Shown: positions 1-11,236 of the stretch, in pieces
Numbering within the stretch: the first letter of the stretch is position 1
Layout of the letters: each line of letters opens with the position of its first letter
From: Diphasiastrum complanatum
Taxonomy: Eukaryota; Streptophyta; Lycopodiopsida; Lycopodiales; Lycopodiaceae
DNA length: 64,000 nucleotides
Assembly: GCA_029204225.1 (NCBI GenBank)
Contig: CM055113.1
Span: 27,720,592-27,784,591, forward strand
Direction of reading: 5' to 3'
Made by a program: the position numbers and the translations under genes
The notes under the pieces: model-generated
Seen by the model: only the letters and a program-made list of their open reading frames with translations
Told to the model about the DNA's origin: nothing
Database searches by the model: none

Positions 1-298
1 CCAGCCTACATCACGACCCACTACTACCATCACTCATTACTTTCGGCTTGCTCGTAGCTAGTTTCCTCCGCGGAGCAGGTGGTTAAGCTCTTGCTTTGTA
101 CCCTCACCAGCTGGTGGTCAAGCTTGGATACTTTTTCTCTTAGAGACAGAGAGATCGATATTTTAGTTTTAGTTTTACTGTCTTTTCATTGGTAAATAAG
201 TCCTTATGCGGACAATGCTTCTCACATTTTGTACTCTCTTTTGTCTTATGTGCCCCTGGGCACCAAAAGACGTTAATAATAATTCTAATTCTAATTCT
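1..298 (+). repeat. Possible 3' tail of a non-LTR (LINE-type) retroelement
   Basis: No reading frame is visible. The segment ends in GTGCCCCTGGGCACC (a perfect short palindrome) followed by a degenerate TAATAAT/TCTAAT tail. Short A/T-rich tandem tails are common at the 3' ends of plant LINEs, and the preceding T-rich stretch would fit a 3' UTR. No reverse transcriptase lies inside the window, so the class is a guess from the tail alone. Confidence 0.3.
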
Positions 299-299
299 A

Positions 300-367
300 T
301 ATCTAATATCTCTCTCTCTCTCTCCTCCTAAACCCTAAACCCAAGCACGCAGACCCTAAACCCTAAA

Positions 368-401
<34 letters not shown>

Positions 402-592
402 ATGTCTCGTACACGCGCGCACACACACAAATCCTCTCTCTCTCTGTCTCTCACACTCTGTCTCTTCCTCTCTCTCTCACACACAAAGTACCACACACAC
501 ACATTTGTGCATACACAAATCAACTAACCCACACACACACACACACACAACTCATCACACACACATACACACACACACACACACACACCATA

Positions 593-639
<47 letters not shown>

Positions 640-689
640 CATACACAAATCAACTAACCCACACACACACACACACACACAACTCATCA

Positions 690-722
<33 letters not shown>

Positions 723-726
723 CATA

Positions 727-785
<59 letters not shown>

Positions 786-835
786 TTCTCTCCTCTCTCT
801 CACCTTCTCGGGCTTCTGCGGACTGTTCAGCTGCC
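300..835. repeat. Compound (CT)n / (AC)n microsatellite tract with short CCCTAAA runs
   Basis: Long CT and AC runs alternate, with CCCTAAACCCTAAA-type telomere-like units near 328-366. A block that starts GTGCATACACAAATCAACT occurs twice (about 507 and 637), so the tract contains a roughly 130-bp direct duplication. Translations are only dipeptide repeats, so nothing here is called a gene. Confidence 0.85.
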
Positions 836-844
836 CGTGCGCCC

Positions 845-999
845 CTTTTTTTTTTGTTTTTTTAAAAAAAACGCGTCCGAGGCCTGGACGCGTCCTAAAA
901 AAAATTTCAAAAGGACGCGTCCAACCCTGCATCCGGGGGTCGGACGCGGACGCGGACGCGAAAAGCCCGCGTCTGGCCCGAACCCTCATGTCCAATATT

Positions 1000-1003
<4 letters not shown>
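845..1003 (+). repeat. Family B palindromic element, copy B1
   Basis: GC-rich repeat built on the self-complementary core GGACGCGTCC, with T/A homopolymers and a right end reading GGCCCGAACCCTCATGT. The right end abuts a (TA)n tract. Related copies lie near 11632, 11897, 19150, 30370 and 32214. It has no coding capacity. Confidence 0.7.

Positions 1004-1042
<39 letters not shown>
1004..1042. repeat. (TA)n microsatellite
   Basis: About 20 TA units between the right end of family B copy B1 and the truncated end of hAT copy 1. Confidence 0.9.
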
Positions 1043-1045
<3 letters not shown>

Positions 1046-1061
1046 ACTACGTAAACTACAT

Positions 1062-2240
1062 GCATACCGCGGCAGTTGGACGCATTGTCCGTCACAACCT
1101 TTTGCGATACGTTCACACGATCAATTCACAGCTCGGAAACACATTGCAATCAATCAAAAACTACGCAGAACTATTGTATCAACATCAAGCAGTAAATGAG
1201 CAAGCAACTAATGAAAGAATATTATACCTGGACAACGCGCTGTGGCCCAACCTCCTCTATCGCCGCGCGAATGATGCCGTAAATGTACTCGGTCGAATGC
1301 ACTCTCCCTGCCTCGGAGGCGTCGATGCTCGCAAGAACATGGAACCGTAACAACTAGAAACAATCACGTTGATGAGTGGACGTCTGCGACGATTAGTCCA
1401 CCCATCAGCCATGATGGAACAGCCGTATCTATCCCAAGCCTCGTGCAGTGCGGCCAGTCTCTCTCTGACTGATGCAACCCGGTCCTAGAGTAAAGGGCCT
1501 CGTAGTGCGTCGGCTGTGGGTGGTGTGTAGCCGCAGACTGCAACTTTCGAGATAGCCTCTCGAAAGATGCGGGATGATGCCATGATAAAGGGGAGGTTCA
1601 GGTCATAGAACATCTGTGCTATGGTCCTGGTGGCCTCTCTGTGCTGCCCCTCTCTGAAAGATCCCGGCATGGACATCTGTCTGGGGCCTCGGGATGTGGA
1701 TGGCTGGGAGGATGCGGATGGACGATGTGGATCTGGAGGTGGTGGCATAGGTGCAGGTGCGGAAGCGGAGGATGTGGACGGGCCGTGCAGATCTGACAGT
1801 GATGGCAGAGGCGTAGGTGCAGCAGTGGAGGCTGTGGATCCATGGGGAGTACTGGCGGAGGCGGAGGCGGAGGCGGAGGCAGGGGCGGGGGCGGATGCAG
1901 CGGCGGTGGCGGGTGCAGATGCGACAGTGGGGGCGGTGGGTGTACCAGTGGCAGGGGCGGTGGCAGTGGGTGCACCAGTAGAAATAGAGTCCGCGGCATC
2001 TGTGGACGGCTCGCCGGGCTCAGCAGCCGTCTCAGAATATGTCTCCATGATGCGAGCCCTCTCCGCAGCGGGGATGACCATACAAATGTCGATCCCGTAG
2101 CGCCCCCCCGTGGGTCGGACTCGCAACCCCCCCAGATGTGCTCGAACCCGAAGGCGTTCCCTGTGAACTGCTTTCGACAAAAAGGGCAACGCCACTTTTT
2201 GTCGGGCATCACCTCCACCTCATCCCAAATGGGACGAGCA

Positions 2241-2245
<5 letters not shown>
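1062..2245 (-). pseudogene. hAT transposase fragment, copy 1 (BED finger to DUF659-like segment)
   Basis: Reads on the minus strand from ATG at 2245 (MAARPIWDEVEVMP). It holds a BED-type finger (CPFC with a downstream histidine, about 2130-2200), a long Ala/Pro/Ser/Thr linker, then FYDLNLPFIMASSRIFREA and a DUF659-like start. One intron, 1099-1227 (129 bp), is conserved in position and length with copy 2 near 15.9 kb and differs at about 7 sites. Compared with copy 2, this copy keeps a longer linker, but its frame is shifted just after the finger and a stop replaces a Gln codon after GPLL near 1485. Homology ends abruptly near 1062, right after the codons for the TDNASNC motif, so most of the DUF659-like segment and all of the dimerisation region are missing. 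A broken DNA-transposon gene; the hAT assignment is strong. Confidence 0.8.
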
Positions 2246-2337
<92 letters not shown>

Positions 2338-2640
2338 CACACAGAAGCACGAAAACCCAAGCTCTCTCTCCCACCCTAAACCCTAAACCCCAAACTCAAG
2401 CACCCTTATACCTAAATCCTAAACTCACACACACACACACTGTGCACACAAATCCTCTCTCTCTCTCTCTCTGTCCCTCACACTCTCTGTCTCTTCCTCT
2501 CTCTCTCTCACACACAGATCACCACACACACAACTGAATGAACACAAATCAACACACAATTTTCACACACACACACACACACAATTTTCACACACACAAT
2601 TTTCTCACACACACACACACACACACACACACAAGTGAGC
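2246..2640. repeat. (CT)n and (AC)n tracts with CCCTAAA units upstream of hAT copy 1
   Basis: In the sense of hAT copy 1 this is a TG-then-GA dinucleotide tract immediately before the ATG, with a TTTAGGG-type doublet further upstream. Copy 2 has the same order in much shorter form. The part at about 2395-2560 matches 350-540 in direct orientation. Confidence 0.85.
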
Positions 2641-2901
2641 AGACCATGGGCCCAATGGGAGACCAACACAGGGGGGAGCATCACATGGGGGCAGGTACAG
2701 AGGCACATGGAGGGATGATGGGGATCCACATGGCCGATCAGGCTGTGGGGATAAATAGGCACTCACAATGCCATTGTGGTTGGCATTTTCAGAGGCTGTG
2801 AGAGAGCTAGTGATAGACAATGAGAGAGCAAGCGAGAGCCAGTGACAGGCTGTGAGAGGTTGTTTGAGAGCCAGGGTGTTGTGAGGAGAAGGTCGATCGA
2901 G

Positions 2902-3267
2902 ATGGCAGAGCGCATACCACCGAAGCCCGAGGGCGAAGCCAGGAGGAAGCTTGAGGAAGATATCCGCAGGCACAACGAGAGGCATCGGAAGCAAGAGGCA
3001 GATATTCGAGAGATGCTGCGACAAACTCGACAGAGAAATCCGGAACCGGAGCCACCCGCCCCCGCTGTGGGTCCTGTCCCCGCTATCGAGCTGGATCTGG
3101 ATGAGCAGATCGGAATGAATTTCACACGACGGCAACTAATCATGGTCAGGGAAAGGGCGGCCAGACGTCGGGCTAACCAGGAGGCAGCTCGGGCTAACCG
3201 GGAGGCAGAGCAAGAGCGACAAAACAATGCACCAGACGAGGGTGAGGAGTCGGTGGAGGATCAGTGA
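2902..3267 (+). CDS. Small highly charged protein of unknown function
   Basis: I do not recognise this gene. The frame is open from 2842; the start at 2902 (MAERIPPKPEGE) is preferred because the same bases, GAGATGGCAGRGCGC, recur just upstream of an open stretch near 30715. The product would be about 121 residues. It begins with a Glu/Arg/Lys-rich helix of heptad-like character (RRKLEEDIRRHNERHRKQEA), continues through a Pro-rich segment, then a second Arg/Ala/Glu-rich helix, and ends acidic. No zinc finger, catalytic motif, signal peptide or membrane segment is visible. It converges on the AT-hook gene fragment ending at 3791. It could be an accessory ORF of a DNA transposon or a short host gene; codon bias and expression are unknown. 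Confidence 0.4.
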   Translation: MAERIPPKPEGEARRKLEEDIRRHNERHRKQEADIREMLRQTRQRNPEPEPPAPAVGPVPAIELDLDEQIGMNFTRRQLIMVRERAARRRANQEAARANREAEQERQNNAPDEGEESVEDQ

Positions 3268-3790
3268 GAGATGTTTAGAATAGATGAGGTCCAGCCGTAT
3301 GTGGCGGACTGTTGCTATGTAGTTTTCGGCAGTTTATGGTGCAGCAAATAATTAGATGGCTGCTTAAAAAAATGACTATACATGTGATGTTATCCTGATA
3401 CAACGGTTGAATATATACATAGTTGTTTTTTGTGCAACGCGAGCCTGGTCATGTAAGATGCAATGTCTGTAATTTTTTTAAATGCAGATGTATTACATGT
3501 GTTTATGAAATGTCGTTTGGGGTGTAGGGGTGATTGCTGTGCTCATGATGTAGGTGCATATATGTGAAGCTAGCATTCACTTCAAACGAAATTAAATGAA
3601 AATAGGATTCAGACACGCACATAGAATTCTTCGACATAAAATAAAGCATCACATGTACAAAGCGACATACGCACAATGTGCAGCAAATAATGTAGGCCAA
3701 ACACTGTATATAATGTGAAAAATCATTTGAGTACAATGGTAAACCGTCTCCTAGAGACAAACTACTGAAACTAAAACAACAGAGCCACAA
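3268..3790. other. Spacer between convergent genes, no gene seen
   Basis: A/T-rich DNA that would hold the 3' untranslated regions of the two convergent frames. No repeat family or motif recognised. Confidence 0.5.
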
Positions 3791-4467
3791 TCAGTGCTCT
3801 GGCTTTGACTCAAACGAATGCTCTAGAGACAACTCAGGGCCCTGAGCTGACTCTCGCAGCCGATATCTCTGCCTGTCTGGAACTGGCATGGGCTGTGTAT
3901 CCGAGGGGGAAGACTCGTCATCCTCATCCTCCCAATCAGCCCCCAAGCAGGCCAAACCAACAACACCTGCTCCAACTGGCTGTGATACTGGACCTCTACC
4001 TGTACCTGGAGCCCTGCGTGGTCGTCCTCTCCTCCCTGGCGGTTTCTGTGCCTTGCCTTTCTTGTTCAGTGCACCCTTGGGCCTTCCTGGTCTCTTGCGG
4101 ACAAGAGGAGCTGTCAATGCCTCGTCACCCCCATGCAAATCACCTGGCTGGCTAGGCTGGGCCCAAGCTGAGGCCGGCTGGGATAGGGAAGCAAAAGAGG
4201 GAACTCCCTGTGCACCTGAGCGAGGAGGATGAGCTAGTGGAGTGTGCCCGTGGGGCTGCTGCAAGTGGAGGAATTGGCCGTGCAACCAAGCATGCAGCAA
4301 CTTTGGGTCAGCCACATAAGGAGCGGTGCAAAATCGAAGAATGCCCTCCGAAATGGTGTTCTCACGAGCCGTGGCCCGTAGGTGTCCAGTAGTCGTTGCC
4401 TGTCAGGGACGGTCATGCTGCCACAAGGGGCAGCATTCAAGGTGGCACCATTTTTGGCGCGTGCACC
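3791..4467 (-). pseudogene. 3' part of a BED-finger/AT-hook gene split by the G1 retroelement
   Basis: On the minus strand the frame continues in phase from the 5' part at 11236-11081 once the G1 insertion and its duplicated GAGTA are set aside: HLL runs into GARAKNGATLNAAPCG. After about 60 codons the open frame switches (one net frameshift near 4330), and a 174-residue frame then continues to the stop at 3791. That tail carries two AT-hook-like cores, RKRPGRPKG and GRRGRPRR, flanked by Lys/Pro, then an acidic stretch (DWEDEDDESS). AT-hooks bind the minor groove of A/T-rich DNA. hAT copy 2 also has AT-hook-like motifs near its C-terminus, so this is probably a hAT-related protein or a gene derived from one; no DUF659-like or dimerisation segment was found. 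Confidence 0.6.
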
Positions 4468-4472
4468 GAGTA

Positions 4473-4923
4473 AGTTATGAACGTAGCCACGGCTGATCTA
4501 GATTTAGTCTATGAAAGCATCACATAAGCAAGACTTAACCCTAGAAAGCAGGAGAGAGAAAGCTTAAAGAGACTAAAGAAGGAGATCATATCATAAGCCA
4601 AGTAACAAATGACACAGAATCCCTACTTATAGCCAAGAGGAAGCCCTAAAAGGAAGCTTCCAGTGGCTAGGGCCAAACTGAGAGGGAAAATAGTGCGCCC
4701 TCCAAGAAGGCCCCCACTCTCAGTAATATGACCAAATAACCAATATAGTGAATCATAGGGCCCAAGGCCAATAATATGGTCTAAATGTCAATAATAGGGC
4801 CCAAGGCCAACCATATAGTATAAATGTCAAATAATGAATAAAAAAGGGCCCAAATCCTGCTTATGCATAAAGTAAAGTAAATGTAAATGGACATGGCGAA
4901 TGTAATGAGCCGAGTCCATAACT
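4473..4923 (-). repeat. G1 3' LTR
   Basis: 451 bp. In element sense it begins AGTTATGGAC and ends GTTCATAACT, so the termini are AG...CT rather than TG...CA. A purine-rich tract (TGTCGGGGAG in element sense) lies directly inside. Confidence 0.92.
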
Positions 4924-4967
4924 CTCCCCGACACAAAAATAAGACCCAACTGCCATAAAGGACTGGA

Positions 4968-6326
4968 TCAAGTAACAGCAAGCCCTGGAGGATCAACTGG
5001 AACAGCATCTGGTGTAGTAACAACTGGAGCAACAGCTGATGTAGAGGAATCAACAAGTGCGGCAAGAGCATGAGCCTGAACCGCAAGTGACGGTGTATGA
5101 TAAAAGACATCAATAGGCTCCCATGTGGCCTCCTCAACAGGACGACCATCCCACTGGACTAGGAACTGAATCTGCCGGCGGCGTCGACTATGATGCAAAC
5201 GCACCTGAAGGATAGCAGCAGGTAATAAAGGAAAGAGATCCGGTGCAGTAGGAAACTCAGCATCACGAGGAGCATCATCCTCAATAGCAGCACGTAATAA
5301 ACTGACATGGAATATATCACAGGCACGTGTGGAAGCAGGAAGCTGAAAACGATATGTAACTGGACTAAGAACCAATATATAATAAGGCCCATAATAACGT
5401 GGTGCAAGCTTCTCAGTAGAAGCATGGCCCTGAATAAAATGATGATGTGCAAACCGTAGGCGTAGATATACCATATCACCAACATGAAACTCAACATGAC
5501 GTCGATGACGATCAACTAAAGCCTGATAACGCTGCTGGACCTGCTGCAAATGGGAACTGGCCTGGAGAATAAGCTCGCGAGCACCTGATAGAAATGAAGG
5601 CAGTGTCACAGGTGTATCCTCGGGAGGAAGAGGAATACCAGGTAAAAGAGGTGCATAACCATGAGATAATAAAAATGGTGCAACGCCGGTGCTGGTACTA
5701 ACAGAGCTGTTATAGCTATACTCTGCCAAACATAAGTGTTGATCCCAATCCTTCCCTGAAGGAGTAACAAAATGGCGCAAATAATCCTCAAGGATCCTGT
5801 TAAGGACCTCAGACTGCCCATCAGAAGTAGAATGATAAGCAGACCCCATAAAAAGCTGTACATCCAATATACGCATAAGCTCTGTCCAGAACAATGATGT
5901 AAACTTACTATCCCGATCAGAAAGGATAGTACGAGGAAACCCATGTAGGCGAAATATCTCTGAAAGGAACAAGCGTGCACACTGCTCTGCTGTGATAGTA
6001 CTGCGGACGGGTATGAAATGTGCCTGTTTCGAAAACCTGTCAACTACCACCATACATGAATCGTGACCACGACGGGTGCGGGGAAGGCCAATGATGAAGT
6101 CCATAGAAATATCAGTCCACTGTCGATGAGGAATAGGCCAACTCTGAAGCAAACCAGCGGACTTAGCACGGGAGTACTTATTACGTAAGCAGAAAGGACA
6201 GGTACGAATAAGTACAACAAGCTCTTTCCTAAGGGATGGCCAATAGAAATGATCCTTAAGACGAGCATAAGACTTTTGAAAACCAAAATGACCCCCAACT
6301 GGGGACGAATGAGCATCCGACAACAA
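4968..6326 (-). pseudogene. G1 integrase and chromodomain region
   Basis: Shows the zinc-binding HHCC module (CPFCLRNK), the integrase core (WTDISMDFI, then VDRFSKQAHF and SDGQSEVLNR), and a C-terminal chromodomain-like segment (FLVQWDGRPVEEATWEPID) at about 5190-5070. In chromoviruses this domain guides integration toward particular chromatin marks. This is retroelement fossil DNA, not a host gene. Confidence 0.9.
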
Positions 6327-6523
6327 CTAAGAACGGATACCCAAAGAACTAGGAATACAAAGAGAACCATAATGATAAAGACGGTGGTCAACAATGGAAT
6401 AAGCCTGATGAGGTGAAGACGACATAGGTGGAGCAGAACTATAAACATCACGAAAATCAGAACATCTAAGATAAGCAGATGGAAGATCATCAAACCAGGA
6501 AGGGATCGTGGCAACAAGGGTAT

Positions 6524-8377
6524 TCAATAAGCAGGAAGTCTAGACAATGCGTCAGCAGCAGTGTTAGCACGACCAGGACGATACAAAATAGAAAAATCAA
6601 AAGATTGTAAAAACTGCAACCAACGAAACTGACGATCACTAAGATCACGCTGGGAGAAGAGATAACGTAAGGACTGATGATCAGTAACGATATCAAAAGG
6701 AAAACGGTACAGGTAATGGCGCCACTTCTTAAGAGCATAGATAATGGCAAGAAGCTCTTTCTCATGGACAGAATAACGTTGCTCATAAGAGCGTAAACGA
6801 CGCGACTCATAAGCAATAATACACTGAGACTGACGAAGCAAGGCACCCAAACCAACATTACTAGCATCGGTCTCAACAATAAATTTCTGATCAAACTGTG
6901 GTAAACACAGGACAGAGGACTCCACAACAGCACGACGAAGAGTGTCAAAGGCGAACTGACAATCAGAAGTCCAAACAACAGCACTAGACTTCTTCAAAAG
7001 GGCATGAAGAGGGGCAGCCACAGTGGCAAAGTGAGGAACAGGACGACGAAGGTGAGTAGCGAGACCAAGAAACATACGAACATGGTGGACATCTGTGGGA
7101 ACAGGCCAATCAGCGATTGCCCGAACCTTATGAGGGTCCAAACGAATACGACCATCACAAATGAGAAATCCTAAAAACTCAATCTCAACAACAGCAAAGG
7201 AACACTTAGAAAGTTTAGCAAACAACTGGTGATGAACAAGCAATTGAAAAACAGATGAAAGATGTAACACATGCTCATCAAGAGTCTTACTAAAAACAAG
7301 AATATCATCAAAATAAACTAAAACACAACGACCAAGGAGAGGACGCATGATGTTATTCATCACATTCTGGAACGTAGGTGGACCATTAGTAACACCAAAA
7401 GGAAGAACACGAAACTCATACAAACCAAGATGGGTACGAAACGCAGTCTTGTGTTCGTCCGAAGGATGCATCCTAATCTGGTGATTGCCGGAACGTAAGT
7501 CTATCTTAGAGAAAAGATGAGAGGTGCCTAACTGGTCAAAGAGATCATCCATGTGAGGAATAAGATACTGGTTACGGATGGTCAACTTATTGAGGGCACG
7601 ATAATCAATGCAGAGGCGTTTGGAACCATCTTTCTTACTGACAAGGAGAACAGGGGCACCAAAAGGACTGTGACTAGGAACAATAAGGCCCTAATCTAGT
7701 AAAGCAGTAATCTAAAGCTCAACCTCATCACGCTCAGACTTAGACATACGGTAAGGAGGCCGGGAGGGAGGAGCAGAACCAGGACGCAAATCAATATGGT
7801 GGTTCACATCACGTAATGGTGGTAGCGTCGTAGGTTCTGAAAAGACAAATGCATACTGATGTAATAAGTCAGAGATCACCTGAGGAACAGCTGCTGGAGG
7901 AGAGGTAGTCACTGGAGAATCTGCTGCAGCACGCTGAACACATAATAAAGCTGCACAATGAGCCTTAGGTAGGCTGCGGATAAACTGCTTCCCGCTGATC
8001 AGCTGGAAATCTGCCTGAGAATCAATACCAGCAAGTGAGTGGGTCACTACATCATGAACAAATGTCAATGTCTGCTGAGCTAGGTCCAAAGTAACTGCTC
8101 CCAATGAAGCAAACCAATCAGCACCAAGGATAAGGTCATAGCGCTCCAGAGGAATGATATAAAGATCTGCCTGTCCAGAAAAATCACCAATGCGGTAGGA
8201 TAATCCCTGAAACATCCGAGAACTAAGAAATGAGTGAGAACTGGCAACCTCGACTGTGAGAGGCTGTGGAGCAGGAATAGGTGAAGCGCGTATCCGGCTG
8301 AGAACATAACTGCTGATAAAGGAATGAGTGCTGTCGGTATCAACTAAAGCAATATACTCACGACCAGTAATGCGCAC
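6524..8377 (-). pseudogene. G1 protease, reverse transcriptase and RNase H region
   Basis: A retropepsin-like segment (ALVDTDSTHSFIS) at its upstream end is followed by reverse transcriptase with FSKIDLRSG and the catalytic VYFDDIL box (about 7300-7330), then RNase H (TDASNVGLGA, near 6865). Domain order is that of Ty3/Gypsy pol. Confidence 0.9.
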
Positions 8378-8455
8378 ACGTAGCCGACTGGAGCGAGGAC
8401 CGGGGCACCCTGTCCAGGTAGCATAAGCAAGCTGAGCATGGCAAGTAGCAGGAAG

Positions 8456-9642
8456 TTAATCAGTAGAAGGCTCAGGAGATAGATCAGGCTCATCAGATAT
8501 ATGAATGTAGATATCGGACTCATCTGGGGTAGTGCCCTCATGGTAGAAAACAGCAGTAGAAGTAGGCAGGGGCTGGCGGCAATCACGGGCAATGTGGTCG
8601 GGACTTTTACAACGAAAGCAAAGACGCTTCTGCTGAATGTCAGCGAACTCTGCAGACGTGTAACGTCGGACAAAAGCAGGACGAGGAGGCGGAGGGCGAG
8701 GAGCGGGAGAAGTAAGAGAAGAGGTTGGGATGACAGTGGATGGGGCAGGTGGGGCCGGAGATGGTAGAGGTGAAAGAGATGGACGGGGTCGGGAAAAGCG
8801 AAAGGGAGCAGGATCAGGGTACTTATGCTGTAAAGTACTAGCAAGGGACATGGCCTCAACAAGTGTGGGTGGATGGAAAGAAGAGACATCGTATCGTAGA
8901 GCACCACGAAGTCCAGCAATGTAGCGAGAAATAAGCTCGGTGGGCTGAAGATCTGTAAAGAGGTAGGAAAGGTCCATAAACTGATCTGTATAGGAAGAAA
9001 GATCACCAATCTGAGTAAGACTACGGAATATATCACGCTGGCGGCTCAGCCACTGAGGGTCAATCATAGCATGACGAAGATCACGACGAAAGGTAGGCCA
9101 TAACTGGAGACCGTCCCGATCAGGGTCAAGTCGGTAGACCCGCCACCAAGTGGCAACACGTCCATCTAAATGTAAGGCGGCTAACTGGATCTTCTGAGGA
9201 TCAGTCTTAGGGTAAATCTGAAAATAAGTATCAAGCTTTGCAAACCAATTCTCTAACAAGTTCCCGTCAGAGGAACCAGAATAGGTGGCAAGCTGTACCC
9301 GAGAGCTAGATGTCGTGGAAAATGTGACTCAGGAGCTGTAGGACGTGGAAAACCGGGTGGTGGGTTAGGTGGAAAATGAGGCCCACCGCCAAAGGAAGTA
9401 GACGAGGATGGAAGTCCAAATGGAGACCCAAATGATGAATGAACAGGGGCTTTGCCAGGTCCATGTGGCTGTAAAGAATCAATCTGTGACTGCATAGTGG
9501 CAAAGCCGGTCTGTAGAGTGGTAAAACCGGTCATCATTTGGTCGAAACGACTACTGAGGAGAGTGAGAGAGTCACGCATATCAGCAAACTGTTCATCTAA
9601 AGGTCCGGAATGACTCGCAGGTGTAGTGGGTGAGCTAGCCAT
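8456..9642 (-). pseudogene. G1 gag region
   Basis: Contains a retrotransposon gag core (LENWFAKLDTYFQIYPKTD) and one CCHC zinc knuckle, CFRCKSPDHIARDC, at about 8578-8630, with a Ser/Pro-rich spacer before it. A related gag lies in G2 near 27.3-27.9 kb. Confidence 0.88.
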
Positions 9643-10621
9643 GAGGAAGAAAAAGTAAGCGAGAAAAGAAATGTGCTAAACAATTGGAAGAACTGAAGGA
9701 GAGGACATAAGTCGTCACAACAGACACGCCAATGAAAAGACACAATAGAACTCGCGATGTAAGATGAACGGAAAGGACAACTAAGTAAGAAATACCTCGT
9801 AACCGCAACCGGAAGTGAGCTGAAAGATAGCGGCGATATGTCGAGGTACCGGGCAGCCTCCAAAAAAGATGCTAAGGGCCCGACAACGTGGAGTAAACGG
9901 TGGGTAAAAGTATGGGAAACAATAATGGACTATGGGGCTGGAAAGGGAGCAGCCAAGGAAAGGAAGTGATAACAAAAAGGAGGTATGGGCAGCGAGGAAA
10001 CAAGGCTGAAAAATCAGAGATCGCCCTTCAAGGGTGAAAAAAAAAAGGTTGCGATAAAGACGGGGAGCAATCCCGATGCGCGATGAAGTTGGGTGGGAGT
10101 GGCTTTCTAAGCATCTAGGCGTGTTGTCCGGGGTAGGGTTGCGAACACAGACAGCAGTGTAGGAGGGTGAGCTGAAATTGAGGCGGATGTAGGGCGCCAG
10201 CTATGGTGGAGTGTGGGCGTCCAAGAGAGGTAGTAAATGGCAAAAAAAATTGGATCAAAAAGATGGGTTGGTAGGGCGCTAGGAGTGGCTGATGGAAGGT
10301 GGCGAATAGGGGCAGCAAAAAGCGGAAATTTTCAGCAAAGGAAGGAGCAGTAGGGCACTGGTCAGCAAGCATGAGGGCGCCCAATAGGGCAGCAAATAGG
10401 AGGCAGTAGGGCACCCAAAATAGGGGAGGAAAAAGGCTGAAAATGCAGCAGTAGGCAGCCAGCAAGAGGCCGCTAGAAATGGGCAGCAAGTGGGCGCCTG
10501 TCCTCCTCCGATCCGTCGTGAAAATCTGCAAGACAAGTGTGGAGAAATGCTAAAGATCCGGCTGAAGATGGGCGCCCTCCTGTGAGAGAAAAATCTGCTC
10601 AATGGAGATGCTCAGGAAAGT
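9643..10621 (-). other. G1 untranslated leader
   Basis: About 1 kb between the primer-binding site and gag without a recognisable protein. It carries repeated CAGTAGGGC-type short units. The G2 leader at 26.4-27.2 kb has a similar style in the opposite sense (repeated CAGCGCCCTAC). Confidence 0.6.
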
Positions 10622-10633
10622 GCTCTGATACCA
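10622..10633 (-). other. G1 primer-binding site
   Basis: In element sense TTGGTATCAGAGC follows directly on the 5' LTR, matching the initiator methionine tRNA 3' end used by many plant LTR elements. Confidence 0.8.
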
Positions 10634-11080
10634 AGTTATGAACGTAGCCACGGCTGATCTAGATTTAGTCTATGAAAGCATCACATAAGCAAGACTTAAC
10701 CCTAGAAAGCAGGAGAAAGCTTAAAGAGACTAAAGAAGGAGATCATATCATAAGCCAAGTAACAAATGACACAGAATCCCTACTTATAGCCAAGAGGAAG
10801 CCCTAAAAGGAAGCTTCCAATGGCTAGGGCCAAACTGAGAGGGAAAATAGTGCGCCCTCCAAGAAGGCCCCCACTCTCAGTAATATGACCAAATAACCAA
10901 TATAGTGAATCATAGGGCCCAAGGCCAATAATATGGTCTAAATGTCAATAATAGGGCCCAAGGCCAACCATATAGTCTAAACGTCAAATAATGAATAAAA
11001 AAGGGCCCAAAGCCTGCTTATGCATAAAGTAAAGTAAATGTAAATGGACATGGCGAATGTAATGAGCCGAGTCCATAACT
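10634..11080 (-). repeat. G1 5' LTR
   Basis: 447 bp, about 99 % identical to the LTR at 4473-4923 by hand count, with the same AG...CT termini. It abuts GAGTA at 11081-11085. Confidence 0.92.
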
Positions 11081-11236
11081 GAGTAGATGGCCTTGAAAGC
11101 GAGTGAGGGATGCAGCAAATTCGACGAGACAGTATCGGCAACGCACGATCTTCTGTCCGGTCTTGTTGGACTTGTCGGCAACCCGCCTGACAATGTCTAC
11201 CTCGTCCCACAGACCGGAAAGGTTGGATTGCACCAT
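11081..11236 (-). pseudogene. 5' part of the BED-finger/AT-hook gene
   Basis: Minus-strand frame with ATG at 11236: 52 codons of N-terminus, including WDEVDIVRR and a BED-type zinc finger half-site, CRYC, followed at the expected spacing by TRFQGHLL. Its last codons overlap the GAGTA target duplication of G1, and the frame resumes at 4467. The first Met is chosen because it lies just before the conserved WDEV motif, as in hAT copy 2 (MAARPIWDEV). BED fingers bind DNA and are typical of hAT transposases and proteins derived from them. The insertion sits inside the finger-coding region, so the product is destroyed. Confidence 0.65.

Larger units (their letters stand above)
4473..11080 (-). mobile_element. 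Ty3/Gypsy chromovirus G1, nearly full length
   Basis: LTR retrotransposon fossil on the minus strand, 6.6 kb, flanked by the 5-bp target duplication GAGTA (4468-4472 and 11081-11085). Order from its 5' end: LTR, primer-binding site complementary to initiator Met tRNA (TGGTATCAGAG), a leader of about 1 kb, gag with a zinc knuckle, aspartic protease, reverse transcriptase, RNase H, integrase, chromodomain, purine tract, LTR. The two LTRs differ at about 4 bases plus one 4-bp indel in about 447, so the insertion is young. The coding region is broken in roughly four places. The domain order with a chromodomain after integrase marks the chromovirus branch. Confidence 0.93.

Noticed and set aside
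520-1046. Several open frames of 60-120 codons with Cys-Val, Arg-Glu or Tyr-Ile repeats
   Set aside because: They are translations of AC, GA and TA dinucleotide tracts in this and similar tracts (30.3, 31.9 and 45.6 kb).
1842-2537. Gly-rich plus-strand frame
   Set aside because: Antisense of the hAT copy 1 linker and of a CT/AC tract; no independent motif.
3805-4232. Two plus-strand frames over the AT-hook gene
   Set aside because: Opposite-strand shadows of the minus-strand gene; Pro/Ser/Leu composition follows from the antisense.
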